In this document: positions 27,453 to 40,468 of the stretch, piece after piece
Layout of the letters: each line of letters opens with the position of its first letter
Position numbering within the stretch: position 1 is the stretch's first letter
Source: Leclercia adecarboxylata
Lineage (GTDB): Bacteria > Pseudomonadota > Gammaproteobacteria > Enterobacterales > Enterobacteriaceae
Assembly: GCF_006171285.1 (NCBI RefSeq)
Contig: NZ_CP040889.1
Location: 4,960,001 to 5,024,000, forward strand
Direction of reading: 5' to 3'
Length of the DNA: 64,000 nucleotides
Translations under genes and position numbers: made by a program
Notes under the pieces: model-generated
What the model saw: only the letters and a program-made list of their open reading frames with translations
Told to the model about the DNA's origin: nothing
Databases searched by the model: none

Positions 27453-28534
27453 TAATCCTGCTCTGCCAGCGCCGCCAGCTGATCGGCCTGGTACTCCTGC
27501 ACGATAGGCTCGATCAGCGAATCCAGTTTGCCTTCCATGGTCTCATCCAGACGATAGAGGGTCAGGTTGATGCGGTGATCGGTCACGCGCCCCTGCGGGA
27601 AGTTGTAGGTACGGTTACGATCGCTGCGATCGCCGCTGCCCAACAGGTTACGACGGGTTGAGGCTTCCGCCTGCTGGCGTTTTGCCATCTCTGCGGCATG
27701 GATACGCGCACCCAGCACCGACAGCGCTTTGGCCTTGTTTTTGTGCTGGGAACGTTCGTCCTGACACTCCACCACAATGCCGGTTGGCAGGTGGGTAATT
27801 CGGATCGCGGAGTCGGTGGTGTTAACGTGCTGACCACCCGCGCCGGACGAGCGGAAGGTATCGATGCGCAGATCCGCCGGGTTGATATCCGGCAGTTCGG
27901 CTTCCGGCAATTCGGGCATGACCGCTACGGTGCAGGCGGAAGTATGGATACGGCCCTGTGACTCGGTGGCCGGTACGCGCTGAACGCGATGACCGCCGGA
28001 CTCAAACTTCAGGCGACCGTACACCCCGTCGCCGCTGATTTTGGCGATCACTTCTTTATAGCCGCCGTGCTCGCCTTCGTTGGCGCTCATGATCTCCACG
28101 CGCCAGCGACGCGACTCGGCGTAGCGGCTGTACATGCGGAACAGATCCCCGGCAAACAGGGCCGCTTCATCCCCGCCGGTGCCGGCGCGGACTTCGACAA
28201 AGGCGTTACGCTCATCGTCCGGATCTTTTGGCAGCAACAGCACCTGAAGCTGCTGCTCCATCTCTTCCGAGCGGACTTTCGCTTCCTGCAACTCTTCCTG
28301 CGCCATCTCGCGCATTTCCGGGTCGTCGAGCATCATCTGCGCGGTTTCGATATCTTCCTGAACCTGTTGCCAGTCGGTAAAGCAGCGCGAAACATCGCTT
28401 AACTGTGCATATTCGCGCGACAGGGCGCGGAAACGTTCCTGGTCGGCAATGGTCGCGGCATCGCCGAGCAACGCCTGAACTTCTTCATGGCGCTCGTGCA
28501 GCGCTTCCAGTTTGGCGACGATAGAGGGCTTCAT
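27452..28534 (-). CDS. prfA: Peptide chain release factor 1
   Basis: 360 residues, standard length. Reads UAA and UAG and releases the peptide. The GGQ loop is in [15 protein letters not shown] and the codon-reading PxT-type region lies near [10 protein letters not shown]. Lies 42 bases after hemA on the same strand and is directly followed by prmC. Confidence 0.98.
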   Translation of the reverse strand: MKPSIVAKLEALHERHEEVQALLGDAATIADQERFRALSREYAQLSDVSRCFTDWQQVQEDIETAQMMLDDPEMREMAQEELQEAKVRSEEMEQQLQVLLLPKDPDDERNAFVEVRAGTGGDEAALFAGDLFRMYSRYAESRRWRVEIMSANEGEHGGYKEVIAKISGDGVYGRLKFESGGHRVQRVPATESQGRIHTSACTVAVMPELPEAELPDINPADLRIDTFRSSGAGGQHVNTTDSAIRITHLPTGIVVECQDERSQHKNKAKALSVLGARIHAAEMAKRQQAEASTRRNLLGSGDRSDRNRTYNFPQGRVTDHRINLTLYRLDETMEGKLDSLIEPIVQEYQADQLAALAEQD

Positions 28535-28576
28535 AGGCGTAAGTGCACCTTTTAATTATAAAATGGGTATGGCGCG

Positions 28577-29833
28577 CTATTCCAGCCCGAGGCTGTCGCG
28601 CAGAATGTTCAGGCGTTCGTCGTCCCCGTCACGGGCAGCCTGTTGAAGTGATTTGGTTGGGGCATGGATCAGACGGTTGGTCAGTTTCCATGCCAGTTCC
28701 TGCATGATGACCTGCGGATCGCCGCCCTGTTCCAGGGCCGCCATCGCTTTGGCAGTGAGTTCATTACGAACCTGTTCCGCCTGACCGCGGTATTCGCGAA
28801 TGGTCTCGCTGACGCTTTGCGCGCGCAGCCAGGCCATAAATTCGCTGGTTTCCTGCTCGACAATCGTTTCGGCCTGCACCGCCGCCGCTTTACGCTGGGC
28901 GAGGTTGTGGGAAATGATGCTCTGCAGATCGTCCACGCTGTACAGATAGGCGTTCGCCAGCTTGCCGACTTCCGGTTCGACATCACGCGGTACGGCGATG
29001 TCCACCAGCAGCATCGGCTGGTTGCGGCGGGACTTAAGGGCGCGTTCTACCATGCCTTTGCCGATAATCGGCAGCGGGCTGGCGGTGGAGCTGATGATAA
29101 TATCCGCCTCGTTCAGACGGGCGTCGATGTCGCTCAGGGCGATCACTTCCGCGCCCACCTCATCCGCCAGCGCCTGGGCGCGTTCACGGGTGCGGTTGGC
29201 GATAATCATCTTCTTCACTTTGTGCTCGCGCAGATGACGCGCGACCAGCTCAATGGTTTCACCCGCGCCGACCAGCAGCACGGAGACCGTCGAGAGGGAT
29301 TCAAAGATTTGGCGCGCCAGAGTACAGGCGGCAAACGCAACGGAAACGGCACTGGCGCCAATGTCGGTTTCGGTTCGCACTCGCTTGGCGACGGAGAAGG
29401 ATTTCTGGAACATGCGCTCCAGCTCGCTGGCCTTAAGATGGCCTTTTTGCGAGTCGGCAAAGGCTTTTTTAACCTGGCCGAGGATCTGCGGTTCACCCAG
29501 AACCAGCGAGTCAAGGCCGCTGGCCACGCGCATCAGGTGGCTGACCGCATCGTTATCCTGATGCCAGTACAGGCTGTTGCGCAGCTCTTCTTCGTTCAGA
29601 TTGTGGTATTCGCATAACCAGCGGATCAGCGCTTCGTGCAGGTTATCCTGCTCTTCCACGCTGAGATAGAGCTCAGTACGGTTGCACGTCGACAGCACCA
29701 CGCCCCCCTGCACCATTGGCTGGGCAAGCAGACTTTCCAGCGCCTGGTCGAGCGTGTCCGGCGAAAACGTGACGCGTTCTCGCAGTGAAACCGGGGCCGT
29801 TTTGTGGTTAATACCGAGTGCTAAAAGGGTCAT
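28577..29833 (-). CDS. hemA: Glutamyl-tRNA reductase HemA
   Basis: 418 residues, as in E. coli. First committed step of haem and siroheme synthesis by the C5 route, reducing glutamyl-tRNA to glutamate-1-semialdehyde with NADPH. Active-site Cys in [10 protein letters not shown] (about Cys50), NADPH fold [12 protein letters not shown]. The N-terminus [16 protein letters not shown] includes the region used for regulated proteolysis in enterics. An upstream in-frame start at 29881 is rejected in favour of 29833. Divergent from lolB; the 221-bp gap should hold both promoters. Confidence 0.98.
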   Translation of the reverse strand: MTLLALGINHKTAPVSLRERVTFSPDTLDQALESLLAQPMVQGGVVLSTCNRTELYLSVEEQDNLHEALIRWLCEYHNLNEEELRNSLYWHQDNDAVSHLMRVASGLDSLVLGEPQILGQVKKAFADSQKGHLKASELERMFQKSFSVAKRVRTETDIGASAVSVAFAACTLARQIFESLSTVSVLLVGAGETIELVARHLREHKVKKMIIANRTRERAQALADEVGAEVIALSDIDARLNEADIIISSTASPLPIIGKGMVERALKSRRNQPMLLVDIAVPRDVEPEVGKLANAYLYSVDDLQSIISHNLAQRKAAAVQAETIVEQETSEFMAWLRAQSVSETIREYRGQAEQVRNELTAKAMAALEQGGDPQVIMQELAWKLTNRLIHAPTKSLQQAARDGDDERLNILRDSLGLE

Positions 29834-30054
29834 ATGAGCGGGAGTAGTACCAGCGTTAATAAGGTTAGCAGGCCGCATCATACAGGATGCGCGAGATCAA
29901 TAAAAGAGACTGCCCCCTTTCGGAGTAATAGGTTATTAGTTGTTATTAACGGTTAAATTCAAGTTTTAAGACAACTTGAGCGTAGACGCTACCGCTACCG
30001 GACGCTAGCATTAAGCGATATAACTGCCACGTATCTCAAGGATTTGTCCTCATT

Positions 30055-30666
30055 ATGACCAGACTGATTCGCCTGCTGCCCCTCGCCGCGCTGGTGCTTA
30101 CCGCATGTTCCATTACGCCGCCCAAAGGGCCAGGCAAAAGCCCCGACTCGCCGCAGTGGCGTCAGCACCAGCAGGAGGTGCGCGGTTTAAGCCAGTACCA
30201 GACCCGCGGCGCCTTTGCTTATCTGTCGGATCAGCAGAAAGTGTACGCCCGCTTCTTCTGGCAGCAGACCGGCCAGGATCGCTATCGCCTGCTGCTGCTC
30301 AATCCGGTGGGGAGCACCGAGATGGAGCTGATTGCTCAGCCAGGCAGCGCGCAAATCACCGACAATAAAGGGCAGAAATATACCGGCACCGATGCCGAAG
30401 AGATGATCGGCAAGCTGACCGGAATGCCTATTCCGATCACCAGCCTGCGCCAGTGGATCCTCGGCCTGCCGGGCGACGCCACCGATTACAAACTCGACGA
30501 CCAGTATCGTCTGAGCGAAGTAAACTACAGCCAGAACGGCAAAAACTGGCACGTGGTTTACGGCGGCTACGACAGCAACACCAAACCGGCTCTGCCGTCC
30601 AGCCTGGAACTGACCGAAGGCGGCCAGCGCATCAAGCTGAAGATGGATAACTGGATTGTCAAATGA
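30055..30666 (+). CDS. lolB: Outer-membrane lipoprotein receptor LolB
   Basis: 203 residues (E. coli 207). Receives lipoproteins from LolA and inserts them into the outer membrane. Short lipoprotein signal ending in lipobox LTAC (Cys about 18), then the LolA/LolB beta-barrel-like fold ([19 protein letters not shown]). Its stop overlaps the ispE start by 4 bases (ATGA), as in E. coli. Confidence 0.97.
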   Translation: MTRLIRLLPLAALVLTACSITPPKGPGKSPDSPQWRQHQQEVRGLSQYQTRGAFAYLSDQQKVYARFFWQQTGQDRYRLLLLNPVGSTEMELIAQPGSAQITDNKGQKYTGTDAEEMIGKLTGMPIPITSLRQWILGLPGDATDYKLDDQYRLSEVNYSQNGKNWHVVYGGYDSNTKPALPSSLELTEGGQRIKLKMDNWIVK

Positions 30667-31532
30667 TGACCCACTGGCCTTCACCGGCAAAACTGAACCT
30701 GTTTTTATACATCACCGGCCAGCGGGCTGACGGCTATCACACCCTGCAGACGCTGTTTCAGTTTGTCGACTACGGCGACACGATTTCGATTGAACTCCGT
30801 CAGGATGGACAGATCCGTCTGCTCACCCCGGTGGAGGGCGTGGCCGATGAAGATAACCTGATCGTCCGCGCTGCCCGGCTGCTGATGGCTGCGGCGCAGC
30901 AGAGCGGACGCCTGCCTGCGGGCAGCGGCGCGGATATCAGCGTCGAGAAACGGCTGCCGATGGGCGGCGGGCTGGGCGGCGGGTCGTCAAATGCTGCCAC
31001 CGTCCTGGTGGTGCTCAATCACCTGTGGGGCTGCGGACTTTCGGTGGATGAACTGGCCGCGCTCGGGCTGACGCTCGGAGCCGACGTGCCGGTGTTTGTC
31101 CGGGGGCATGCCGCCTTTGCCGAAGGGGTGGGCGAGATCCTCTCCCCGGCAGAACCTGCCGAAAAATGGTATCTGGTGGCCCACCCGGGTGTCAGCATCC
31201 CCACCCCGATTATCTTTAAGGATCCGGACCTTCCACGCGATACCCCGGCCCGGTCAATAGAAACGTTATTAAACTGTGAATTCAGCAACGATTGCGAGGT
31301 TATCGCAAGAAAACGTTTTCGCGAGGTTGATGTCGCGCTTTCCTGGCTGTTAGAATACGCGCCGTCGCGCCTGACTGGCACAGGAGCCTGTGTCTTTGCT
31401 GAATTTGATACGGAATCCGCCGCACGTCAGGTGCTCGAGCTGGCTCCAGAGTGGCTGCATGGTTTCGTAGCGCGTGGTATGAACATCTCCCCGCTACAGC
31501 AGGCCATTCTGGCGCAATCTGAGTTTCGGTGA
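30663..31532 (+). CDS. ispE: 4-diphosphocytidyl-2-C-methyl-D-erythritol kinase IspE
   Basis: 289 residues (E. coli 283). GHMP kinase of the MEP isoprenoid route, ATP-dependent. The ATP-binding loop [14 protein letters not shown] (about 98-111) and N-terminal [11 protein letters not shown] are intact. Translationally coupled to lolB. The C-terminus is a few residues longer than in E. coli, with no sign of frameshift. Confidence 0.97.
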   Translation: MMTHWPSPAKLNLFLYITGQRADGYHTLQTLFQFVDYGDTISIELRQDGQIRLLTPVEGVADEDNLIVRAARLLMAAAQQSGRLPAGSGADISVEKRLPMGGGLGGGSSNAATVLVVLNHLWGCGLSVDELAALGLTLGADVPVFVRGHAAFAEGVGEILSPAEPAEKWYLVAHPGVSIPTPIIFKDPDLPRDTPARSIETLLNCEFSNDCEVIARKRFREVDVALSWLLEYAPSRLTGTGACVFAEFDTESAARQVLELAPEWLHGFVARGMNISPLQQAILAQSEFR

Positions 31533-31572
31533 CAACGTCACCCTGTTCCAGACGTTGCATCGCGCTCTTTAA

Positions 31573-32604
<1,032 letters not shown>

Positions 32605-32618
32605 TCGGCCGCAGTCTG

Positions 32619-32643
32619 AAAACCCGCTACGGCGGGTTTTTTT
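32619..32643 (+). terminator. prs terminator
   Basis: AAAACCCGC-TACG-GCGGGTTTTTTT hairpin 15 bases after the prs stop codon. Confidence 0.93.
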
Positions 32644-32718
32644 GTCTGTAGCATTTATTTGTATGATTAATGCCTCCTTCACCTGCCATTGATATGACAG
32701 ATGATGCGCAACTGGATA

Positions 32719-34401
32719 ATGATTGTGAAAAACGCTTCCTCTCATGTTCTTCCCTTCCGCGCCCTCATCGACGCCTGCTGGAAAGAGAAATACACTCTGT
32801 CGCGGTTTACCCGTGACCTGATCGCCGGGATTACGGTCGGCATTATTGCGATTCCGCTGGCGATGGCGCTGGCTATTGGCAGCGGCGTGGCGCCGCAGTA
32901 TGGCCTGTACACCGCCGCCGTTGCCGGGATTGTCATTGCCCTGACCGGCGGGTCACGCTTTAGCGTCTCCGGGCCGACCGCAGCCTTCGTGGTGATCCTC
33001 TATCCGGTTTCTCAGCAGTTCGGCCTTGCCGGTTTGCTGGTGGCGACCCTGATGTCCGGGGTATTTTTGATTCTGTTCGGCCTGGCGCGCTTTGGCAGGC
33101 TGATTGAGTACATCCCGCTTTCCGTCACCCTCGGCTTTACCTCCGGGATCGGCATTACCATCGGGACCATGCAGATCAAGGATTTCCTTGGCCTGCAGAT
33201 GGCCCACGTACCGGAACACTACCTGCAAAAAGTGGGGGCGCTGGTGATGGCGCTGCCGACCGCCAACCCCGGCGATGCCGCGATCGGCGTGGTGACGCTG
33301 GGCACGCTGATCCTCTGGCCGCGGCTGGGCATCCGCCTGCCGGGCCACCTGCCCGCCCTGCTGCTGGGCTGCGCGGTGATGGGGGTGGTCAACCTGCTGG
33401 GCGGCCATGTCGCGACGATTGGCTCACAGTTCCACTATGTTCTGGCCGATGGTTCGCAGGGTAATGGCATCCCGCAGCTTCTGCCCCAGCTGGTACTGCC
33501 ATGGGACATGCCCGGCTCCAGCTTCACCTTAAGCTGGGACTCCCTGCGTGCCCTGCTGCCTGCCGCTTTTTCTATGGCGATGCTGGGGGCGATTGAGTCT
33601 CTGCTCTGCGCCGTGGTGCTGGACGGGATGACCGGCACCAAACATAAAGCCAACAGCGAACTGGTCGGTCAGGGGCTGGGCAACATCATCGCGCCGTTCT
33701 TCGGCGGGATCACCGCCACGGCGGCCATCGCCCGCTCGGCAGCCAACGTGCGTGCGGGTGCCACCTCGCCGGTCTCGGCGGTGATCCACTCGATACTGGT
33801 GATCCTCGCCCTGCTGGTGCTGGCGCCGCTACTCTCCTGGCTGCCGCTATCCGCGATGGCCGCCCTGCTGCTAATGGTGGCATGGAACATGAGCGAGGCG
33901 CATAAAGTGGTCAACCTGCTCCGTCGCGCGCCGAAGGACGACATCATCGTGATGCTGATCTGCATGTCGCTGACGGTGCTGTTTGATATGGTGATTGCGA
34001 TAAGCGTCGGGATTGTGCTGGCATCGCTGCTGTTTATGCGCCGTATCGCCCGCATGACCCGTCTGGCGACAGTGAACGTTACGGTGCCGGATGACGTGCT
34101 GGTGCTGCGGGTGATCGGCCCGCTGTTCTTTGCCGCCGCCGAAGGGCTGTTCAGCGAACTGGAGTCGCGCATCGCGGGCAAACGCATCGTGGTGCTGAAG
34201 TGGGATGCGGTGCCGGTACTGGATGCCGGCGGGCTGGACGCCTTCCAGCGTTTTGTGCAACGTCTGCCGGAAGGCTGCGAACTGCGGGTCACCAATCTCG
34301 AGTTCCAGCCCCTGCGCACGATGGCGCGCGCAGGGGTTCAACCCATTGCGGGTCGTCTGGCGTTCTATCCGGATCGCGACGCTGCGTTAGCGGATCTGTG
34401 A
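32719..34401 (+). CDS. dauA: C4-dicarboxylate transporter DauA (SulP family)
   Basis: 560 residues from the chosen start (E. coli 559). Inner-membrane SulP/SLC26 transporter, taking up succinate and other C4-dicarboxylates aerobically in E. coli. An N-terminal membrane domain with many hydrophobic segments ([36 protein letters not shown]) is followed by a C-terminal STAS domain (about 440-550, [14 protein letters not shown]). The start is uncertain: ATG 32701, ATG 32719 and GTG 32725 are all in frame; alignment favours 32719 or 32725. The last 15 bases overlap the convergent MerR gene. Confidence 0.94.
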   Translation: MIVKNASSHVLPFRALIDACWKEKYTLSRFTRDLIAGITVGIIAIPLAMALAIGSGVAPQYGLYTAAVAGIVIALTGGSRFSVSGPTAAFVVILYPVSQQFGLAGLLVATLMSGVFLILFGLARFGRLIEYIPLSVTLGFTSGIGITIGTMQIKDFLGLQMAHVPEHYLQKVGALVMALPTANPGDAAIGVVTLGTLILWPRLGIRLPGHLPALLLGCAVMGVVNLLGGHVATIGSQFHYVLADGSQGNGIPQLLPQLVLPWDMPGSSFTLSWDSLRALLPAAFSMAMLGAIESLLCAVVLDGMTGTKHKANSELVGQGLGNIIAPFFGGITATAAIARSAANVRAGATSPVSAVIHSILVILALLVLAPLLSWLPLSAMAALLLMVAWNMSEAHKVVNLLRRAPKDDIIVMLICMSLTVLFDMVIAISVGIVLASLLFMRRIARMTRLATVNVTVPDDVLVLRVIGPLFFAAAEGLFSELESRIAGKRIVVLKWDAVPVLDAGGLDAFQRFVQRLPEGCELRVTNLEFQPLRTMARAGVQPIAGRLAFYPDRDAALADL

Positions 34402-35430
34402 CATCCTCCGCTGCATCATGATCCCGATCGCCTGCTGGAGCCACTCAAGCACGGCAGGCGTCATCCAGGTTCCCTTCATCAGATGCGGCTCCTGCTGCAT
34501 CGCAAGGCGGAATTTTTGCTGAGTAACTGGATGCGTCCCGGCGTAAGACTGGAACAGCTCCAGCCAGTTTTCTGCCAGCCGCTGGGCTTCCGGGCTATCT
34601 GCACTCACGCCGTCCCGGCTCGCCTGATGCAGTTTTGCCACCAGCGCCGGCCACTCCATCATGCGATCAAAATAGTGCGCGCGGGTAAACGCCATCTCCT
34701 CGGGTGTCAGGTAGCGCGCCCAGATTGCCAGCTTGCTCTCGGCAAACGCCCGGGTGATGAAATCCAGAATTTCAGCGTTGATCCCCGTCTGCTCGCGCAT
34801 CTGTGGCTCCACGCTGTGCATCTCATTCAGCCGGGTCAGGAAGGCCGGATTGCTCGCGGTATCCTGCTCAAGCTGCGTCATCCAGCGCGTCGCCAGATCG
34901 GTGGCGCGCGGGTCGGCAACGTCCACCTTTTCCGCCAGCAGGCTTTGCACTTCCGCCACCAGCCCGGCCCAGATCCCGGCCAGGGCGTCACTCTGCTGCG
35001 CAAAGGGTAATGCCTGTAACTCTTCTTTACTGAACCAGCGATCGTACATCGTCATTAACTCCAGCGTCTGTAACCAGGATTCCAGATCGGGCTCTGCCCC
35101 TGCGGCCATCGCGCCACGCAGGCCCATCAGCTGTTCGCGCAGCGTCTGTATGCCGCGCAGCTGTTTATCCAGCAGGGCGATTTGCACACTCAGTACGTCC
35201 ACCATGGAGCGGGGATCCCGATCGAGAATCTCTTTGATTTCGGCAAGTTCCAGCCCCGCTTTGGCCAGCACCTGGATTCGGTGCAGCCGCTGTACATCCG
35301 CGAGGGTATAAAGACGGTAACCTGCCGCACTTCTGGCGGAGGGAAGCAGCAAGCCGGTTTGCTCATAGTGGTGCAACGTGCGAACGGTGATCCCCGCTCT
35401 CTTCGCCAACAGGCCAACCTGGATTAACAT
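34387..35430 (-). CDS. MerR-family transcriptional regulator with TipAS-like effector domain
   Basis: 347 residues. N-terminal MerR winged helix-turn-helix ([21 protein letters not shown], about 6-26; [15 protein letters not shown]), then a coiled-coil dimerisation helix ([19 protein letters not shown]) and a helical region that resembles the TipAS antibiotic-recognition fold twice over. It lacks the Cys residues of metal-sensing MerR proteins, which argues for a small organic or drug ligand (inference). Target unknown. It is not present between dauA and ychH in E. coli K-12. Its 3' end overlaps dauA by 15 bases. Confidence 0.85.
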   Translation of the reverse strand: MLIQVGLLAKRAGITVRTLHHYEQTGLLLPSARSAAGYRLYTLADVQRLHRIQVLAKAGLELAEIKEILDRDPRSMVDVLSVQIALLDKQLRGIQTLREQLMGLRGAMAAGAEPDLESWLQTLELMTMYDRWFSKEELQALPFAQQSDALAGIWAGLVAEVQSLLAEKVDVADPRATDLATRWMTQLEQDTASNPAFLTRLNEMHSVEPQMREQTGINAEILDFITRAFAESKLAIWARYLTPEEMAFTRAHYFDRMMEWPALVAKLHQASRDGVSADSPEAQRLAENWLELFQSYAGTHPVTQQKFRLAMQQEPHLMKGTWMTPAVLEWLQQAIGIMMQRRMSQIR

Positions 35431-35501
35431 TGCTGCTCCTTTTATCTCGCCATCACGGTCACTCTGGGGGCTTACGTTACGTGAGGGTCAAGGAAAAAGG
35501 C

Positions 35502-35533
35502 AAAAAAAAACGGCTTCCGAAGAAACCGCTTTT
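35502..35533 (-). terminator. ychH terminator
   Basis: On the minus strand AGCGGTTTC-TTCG-GAAGCCGTTT followed by a long T run, 15 bases after the ychH stop. The UUCG tetraloop gives a stable hairpin. Confidence 0.85.
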
Positions 35534-35547
35534 CGCGCTGTCGCAGG

Positions 35548-35823
35548 TTAACTGTGCTTATGCTGATCGCGACGGCAGCGTTTATCGTAGTGGCGCACCC
35601 ACCAGTATCTGTCGCAAACCTGCTCGTGGCCGCTGACGCGAGCCCCCGCGAGCCACAGCACCGCACCCAGGAAGATGCTGAGCACCGCGCCATGCGCGAA
35701 GTATTGCGGCAGGTCAAGTTGCGGAAGCTGGTTTAAAATGGAATAACCGACGCCGACAACCATGACGACTAATCCCAACCCCATCAGCACGTTACCGAGT
35801 AGCGAAGCGTTTTTGCGTTTCAT
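35548..35823 (-). CDS. ychH: YchH, stress-induced inner-membrane protein
   Basis: 91 residues, nearly identical to E. coli YchH. Two hydrophobic segments (about 9-28 and 43-61) and a basic, Cys-containing tail (CDRYWWVRHYDKRCRRD). In E. coli it is linked to stress response and biofilm; mechanism unknown. Divergent from pth across 274 bases that contain no other gene. Confidence 0.95.
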   Translation of the reverse strand: MKRKNASLLGNVLMGLGLVVMVVGVGYSILNQLPQLDLPQYFAHGAVLSIFLGAVLWLAGARVSGHEQVCDRYWWVRHYDKRCRRDQHKHS

Positions 35824-36097
35824 ATGTCACCTCCGGAACTTTGGGTTGTCAGGGAATAATCTCCCCAATCCTTGTGTGTAAAGTATAGACAACACCCTTT
35901 TTGCGGAGTGCGTGAGCGATCACAAATACGTACTTCAGTGCAACAAAACTTTACAAATAAGCCTTTGAGTAGCATGAAATTCTAATGGTTCAAAGGCGGT
36001 ATTATTCAGCTTTTACGCGTCGGCACGCAGAATTTTGTCAACCGACGCGGCAGACAGTACACTACGCGCCAGTCTTAGCACTTTCAGGAACAAAAAC

Positions 36098-36682
36098 GTG
36101 ACGATTAAACTGATTGTCGGCCTGGCCAACCCCGGCGCGGAATATGCGGCCACCCGCCATAATGCGGGCGCATGGTATGTCGATCTGTTGGCCGAGCGGT
36201 TGCGCGCTCCCCTGCGTGAAGAACCTAAATTCTACGGGTTTACCTCACGCATTAACCTGGCCGGAGCCGATGTGCGTCTGCTGGTGCCGACCACGTTTAT
36301 GAATTTAAGCGGTAAGGCCGTTGCCGCGATGGCGACCTTTTATCGCATCAACCCGGATGAAATCCTGGTAGCGCACGACGAACTGGATCTGCCGCCGGGC
36401 GTGGCTAAATTCAAACTGGGCGGCGGCCACGGTGGGCATAACGGCCTGAAAGACATCATCAGCAAACTGGGCAATAACCCCAACTTCCACCGCTTACGCG
36501 TGGGTATTGGCCATCCGGGCGATAAAAACAAAGTTGTTGGTTTTGTCCTCGGTAAACCCCCGGTTTCCGAGCAGAAACTGATCGACGAAGCGGTAGACGA
36601 AGCGGCGCGTTGCACCGAGATCTGGCTGCAGGATGGCTTAACCAAAGCCACTAACCGTCTTCACGCTTTCAAAGCGCAATAA
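36098..36682 (+). CDS. pth: Peptidyl-tRNA hydrolase
   Basis: 194 residues from a GTG start, as in E. coli. Frees tRNA from dropped-off peptidyl-tRNA. Catalytic His20 in ATRHNAGAW, and other signature stretches are intact ([22 protein letters not shown]). AGGAAC precedes GTG 36098; an upstream ATG at 36035 in frame is rejected by alignment. ychF follows after 126 bases, with a GC-rich hairpin and a TATAAT-like element in the gap. Confidence 0.97.
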   Translation: MTIKLIVGLANPGAEYAATRHNAGAWYVDLLAERLRAPLREEPKFYGFTSRINLAGADVRLLVPTTFMNLSGKAVAAMATFYRINPDEILVAHDELDLPPGVAKFKLGGGHGGHNGLKDIISKLGNNPNFHRLRVGIGHPGDKNKVVGFVLGKPPVSEQKLIDEAVDEAARCTEIWLQDGLTKATNRLHAFKAQ

Positions 36683-36808
36683 CCGGCGCGAAATGCCTTT
36701 TTTGCCCCGCAGGCTGCGGGTTACGTGTATAATAGGCGTAGTTTTTTACTTTTCTTCGACTCGTTAATGTCAACGCGTTGAATATCAAGATATTAAGGTG
36801 ATTCAGAA

Positions 36809-37903
36809 ATGGGATTCAAATGCGGTATCGTTGGTCTGCCTAACGTTGGCAAATCCACCCTGTTTAACGCGCTGACTAAAGCGGGCATCGAAGCGGCGAA
36901 CTTCCCGTTCTGTACCATCGAGCCAAACACCGGTGTCGTACCCATGCCCGATCCGCGTCTGGATCAGCTTGCCGAGATCGTAAAACCGCAGCGTATTCTG
37001 CCGACCACCATGGAGTTTGTGGACATCGCAGGCCTGGTAAAAGGCGCATCCAAAGGTGAAGGCCTGGGTAACCAGTTCCTGACCAACATCCGTGAAACCG
37101 AAGCGATCGGCCACGTTGTGCGCTGCTTCGAGAACGACAACATCATCCACGTGAACAACAAAGTGGATCCGGCTGACGATATTGAAGTTATCAACACCGA
37201 GCTGGCGCTGTCTGACCTCGACACCTGCGAGCGCGCCCTGCACCGCGTGCAGAAGAAAGCCAAAGGCGGCGATAAAGACGCGAAAGCTGAACAGGCTGCG
37301 CTGGAAAAATGTCTGCCACAGCTCGAAAACGCAGGCATGCTGCGCGCGCTGAAAAACCTGACTGAAGAAGACAAAGCGGCGATCAAATACCTGAGCTTCC
37401 TGACCCTGAAGCCAACCATGTATATCGCCAACGTCAACGAAGACGGTTTTGAAAACAACCCATACCTCGACAAAGTACGCGAAATCGCGGCGGCGGAAGG
37501 TTCTGTTGTGGTGGCAGTGTGTGCTGCTGTCGAGTCTGATATTGCCGAACTGGACGATGCCGACCGTGAAGAGTTCATGGCCGAACTGGGTCTGGAAGAG
37601 CCGGGCCTGAACCGTGTGATCCGCGCCGGTTATGAGCTGCTGAACCTGCAGACCTACTTCACCGCGGGCGTAAAAGAAGTGCGTGCATGGACCATCCCTG
37701 TCGGTGCGACCGCTCCACAGGCTGCGGGCAAGATCCACACCGACTTTGAGAAAGGCTTTATCCGTGCCCAGACTATCGCGTTTGAAGACTTCATCACCTA
37801 CAAAGGTGAGCAAGGCGCGAAAGAAGCCGGCAAGATGCGTGCAGAAGGGAAAGACTACATCGTTAAAGATGGCGATGTGATGAACTTCCTGTTTAACGTC
37901 TAA
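36809..37903 (+). CDS. ychF: Redox-regulated ATPase YchF (OLA1 family)
   Basis: 364 residues. Obg-like P-loop ATPase that binds ribosomes. G1 loop GLPNVGKST (about 9-17), G3 DIAG, and a C-terminal TGS domain ([25 protein letters not shown]). The gene is complete. A genomic island begins immediately downstream, in its terminator. Confidence 0.97.
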   Translation: MGFKCGIVGLPNVGKSTLFNALTKAGIEAANFPFCTIEPNTGVVPMPDPRLDQLAEIVKPQRILPTTMEFVDIAGLVKGASKGEGLGNQFLTNIRETEAIGHVVRCFENDNIIHVNNKVDPADDIEVINTELALSDLDTCERALHRVQKKAKGGDKDAKAEQAALEKCLPQLENAGMLRALKNLTEEDKAAIKYLSFLTLKPTMYIANVNEDGFENNPYLDKVREIAAAEGSVVVAVCAAVESDIAELDDADREEFMAELGLEEPGLNRVIRAGYELLNLQTYFTAGVKEVRAWTIPVGATAPQAAGKIHTDFEKGFIRAQTIAFEDFITYKGEQGAKEAGKMRAEGKDYIVKDGDVMNFLFNV

Positions 37904-37961
37904 TTCGTTTCTGTTGTCTCATGCGATCTCAGCGAATCGCATGAAGACTGAAAAAACCCAT

Positions 37962-37987
37962 AAAATCCACGCACTTGCGTGGATTTT
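37962..37987. repeat. Left copy of the 26-bp terminator repeat, probable attL, and ychF terminator
   Basis: AAAATCCACGC-ACTT-GCGTGGATTTT, a bidirectional hairpin with flanking A and T runs, 58 bases after the ychF stop. The same 26 bases recur at 54424-54449 with one loop difference (A to G at the 12th base). The two copies bracket all integrase, IS and defence genes. I infer that the ancestral shared terminator of ychF and the convergent glycosylation cassette was the attachment site. Confidence 0.7.
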
Positions 37988-38029
37988 CCTTTTCATAATG
38001 TCTCAACTCGTCTCATAGCAGCGCAGTCA

Positions 38030-38051
38030 AAAATGAGTACAGACATGAGTA
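38030..38051 (+). repeat. Left TGAGTACA-type repeat
   Basis: AAAATGAGTACA-GAC-ATGAGTA, with a further GTGAGTACA at 38077-38085. A near copy (19 of 22 bases) lies at 54292-54313 in the same orientation. The repeats sit between the terminator repeat and the integrase gene at this end, so they may be integrase arm-type sites; this is inference. Confidence 0.55.
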
Positions 38052-38117
38052 CAATCAGTTTTCATCTTCATTTTAGGTGAGTACAATAGCGGTCTAAGAA
38101 ATAGACAAGGACTCGCT

Positions 38118-38322
38118 ATGCTCACTGATACGCAATGCCGCACTGCTAAGCCGAAAGAAAAACTCTATCGACTCAATGACTTCAATGGTCTCTACCTCGA
38201 AGTAAAACCCAACGGCAAAAAGGCATGGCGCTATCGGTTTAAACTCAACGGCAAATCCAGCATGTTCGCGTTGGGTGAATACCCAACAGTCAAACTTGCC
38301 GAAGCTCGGGAGAAATGTGTTG
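38118..38322 (+). pseudogene. P4-family tyrosine integrase, N-terminal fragment cut by IS3
   Basis: 68 codons survive, MLTDTQCRTAKPKEKLYRLN onward, matching the N-terminal DNA-binding domain (DUF4102) of P4-type phage integrases, including the WRYRFKLNGK and ALGEYPTVKLAEAR stretches. A strong AAGGA lies 7 bases before the ATG. The reading frame runs into the IS3-family element at 38323, and no catalytic domain is found elsewhere in the window. It reads from the left island end inward, the usual position for such integrases. Confidence 0.85.
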
Positions 38323-38325
38323 TGG

Positions 38326-39493
<1,168 letters not shown>

Positions 39494-39560
39494 TATGGCA
39501 CCTGTGTTGTTCTGAGGTGAGCATATCACCTCTGTTCAGGTGGCCAAATTCAGTAAACCA

Positions 39561-40468
39561 CTTCAATGTTCGGGGATCTGCCACCAGAGAGCATTGGCTG
39601 GCTTCTGGTAGATGAAGCGGGCCAGGCCGTTCCTCAGGCAGCAGTTGGAGCTATCATGCGGGCAAAGCGCTCCATCGTGGTAGGTGACCCGTTGCAAATC
39701 CCACCTGTAGTTTCACTTCCTGAAAAGCTGAACGCCGAAATCTGCAAGTTCTTTGACATTGACCAAGTCGAATGGTCTGCCCCCGCAGCATCTACGCAGA
39801 CCCTTGCTGATCAGGCATCGCGCTTCAAATCCACCTTCGTCATGGACGTAGGTGATCGAGAAGTCGGGCTGCCACTTCTCGTTCACAGGCGTTGCCAGAA
39901 CCCAATGTTCGACGTTTCTAACTCCATCGCGTATGCCAAGCAAATGGTCCATGCTGTCGGGCCTAAAAGACCTGGATCTATCGGCTTGGCATTGGGAAGA
40001 TCTCGCTGGGTGGATATCAATGGCGATGCTGAGACGAAGTGGTGTCCCGATGAGGGCGAAGCGGTTGTACGAATGCTAAAAGAGCTGGCAGCATCGGGCA
40101 CTACAAATCCAGACGTATTTATCATTACACCATTCAAGATCATAGAGCAGAACATGCGTCGGCGTCTCGACAGAGAAACCGACCTGCTGCGAACGTTCGG
40201 CGTAAAGCTGGATGAATGGTGCCGTGATCGTGTAGGCACAATCCACACGTTCCAGGGCCGAGAGGCGGACACGGTAATCCTGTTGCTGGGTGCGCCGAAA
40301 GCGAGTCAGCAAAGGGCGCGTCAGTGGGCGGCAAGCCCGCCAAACATAATCAATGTAGCCGTCTCACGCGCCAAGCAAAACCTGTATGTGGTCGGCTCGG
40401 CTGCTGCATGGGCAGGGGCGGGAACTAGTCTTCAGGTCCTGCATCGTCAATTGGCACAATCAGCCTGA
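39561..40468 (+). pseudogene. Superfamily 1 DNA/RNA helicase, 3' fragment
   Basis: About 300 codons of the C-terminal half of an SF1 Upf1/DNA2-like helicase. Motif II is LLVDEAGQA, motif III VVGDPLQIPPVV, and the RecA-2 motifs V and VI are GTIHTFQGREADTVIL and NVAVSRAKQNLYVV. The Walker A domain and everything upstream are missing; the frame opens directly at the right end of the IS3-family element. Such helicases are frequent in defence islands, so this is probably the remains of a lost defence or restriction locus. No promoter is left. Confidence 0.85.

Noticed and set aside
36803..37813. Minus-strand open frame of 336 codons opposite ychF
   Set aside because: Antisense shadow of a strongly conserved gene.
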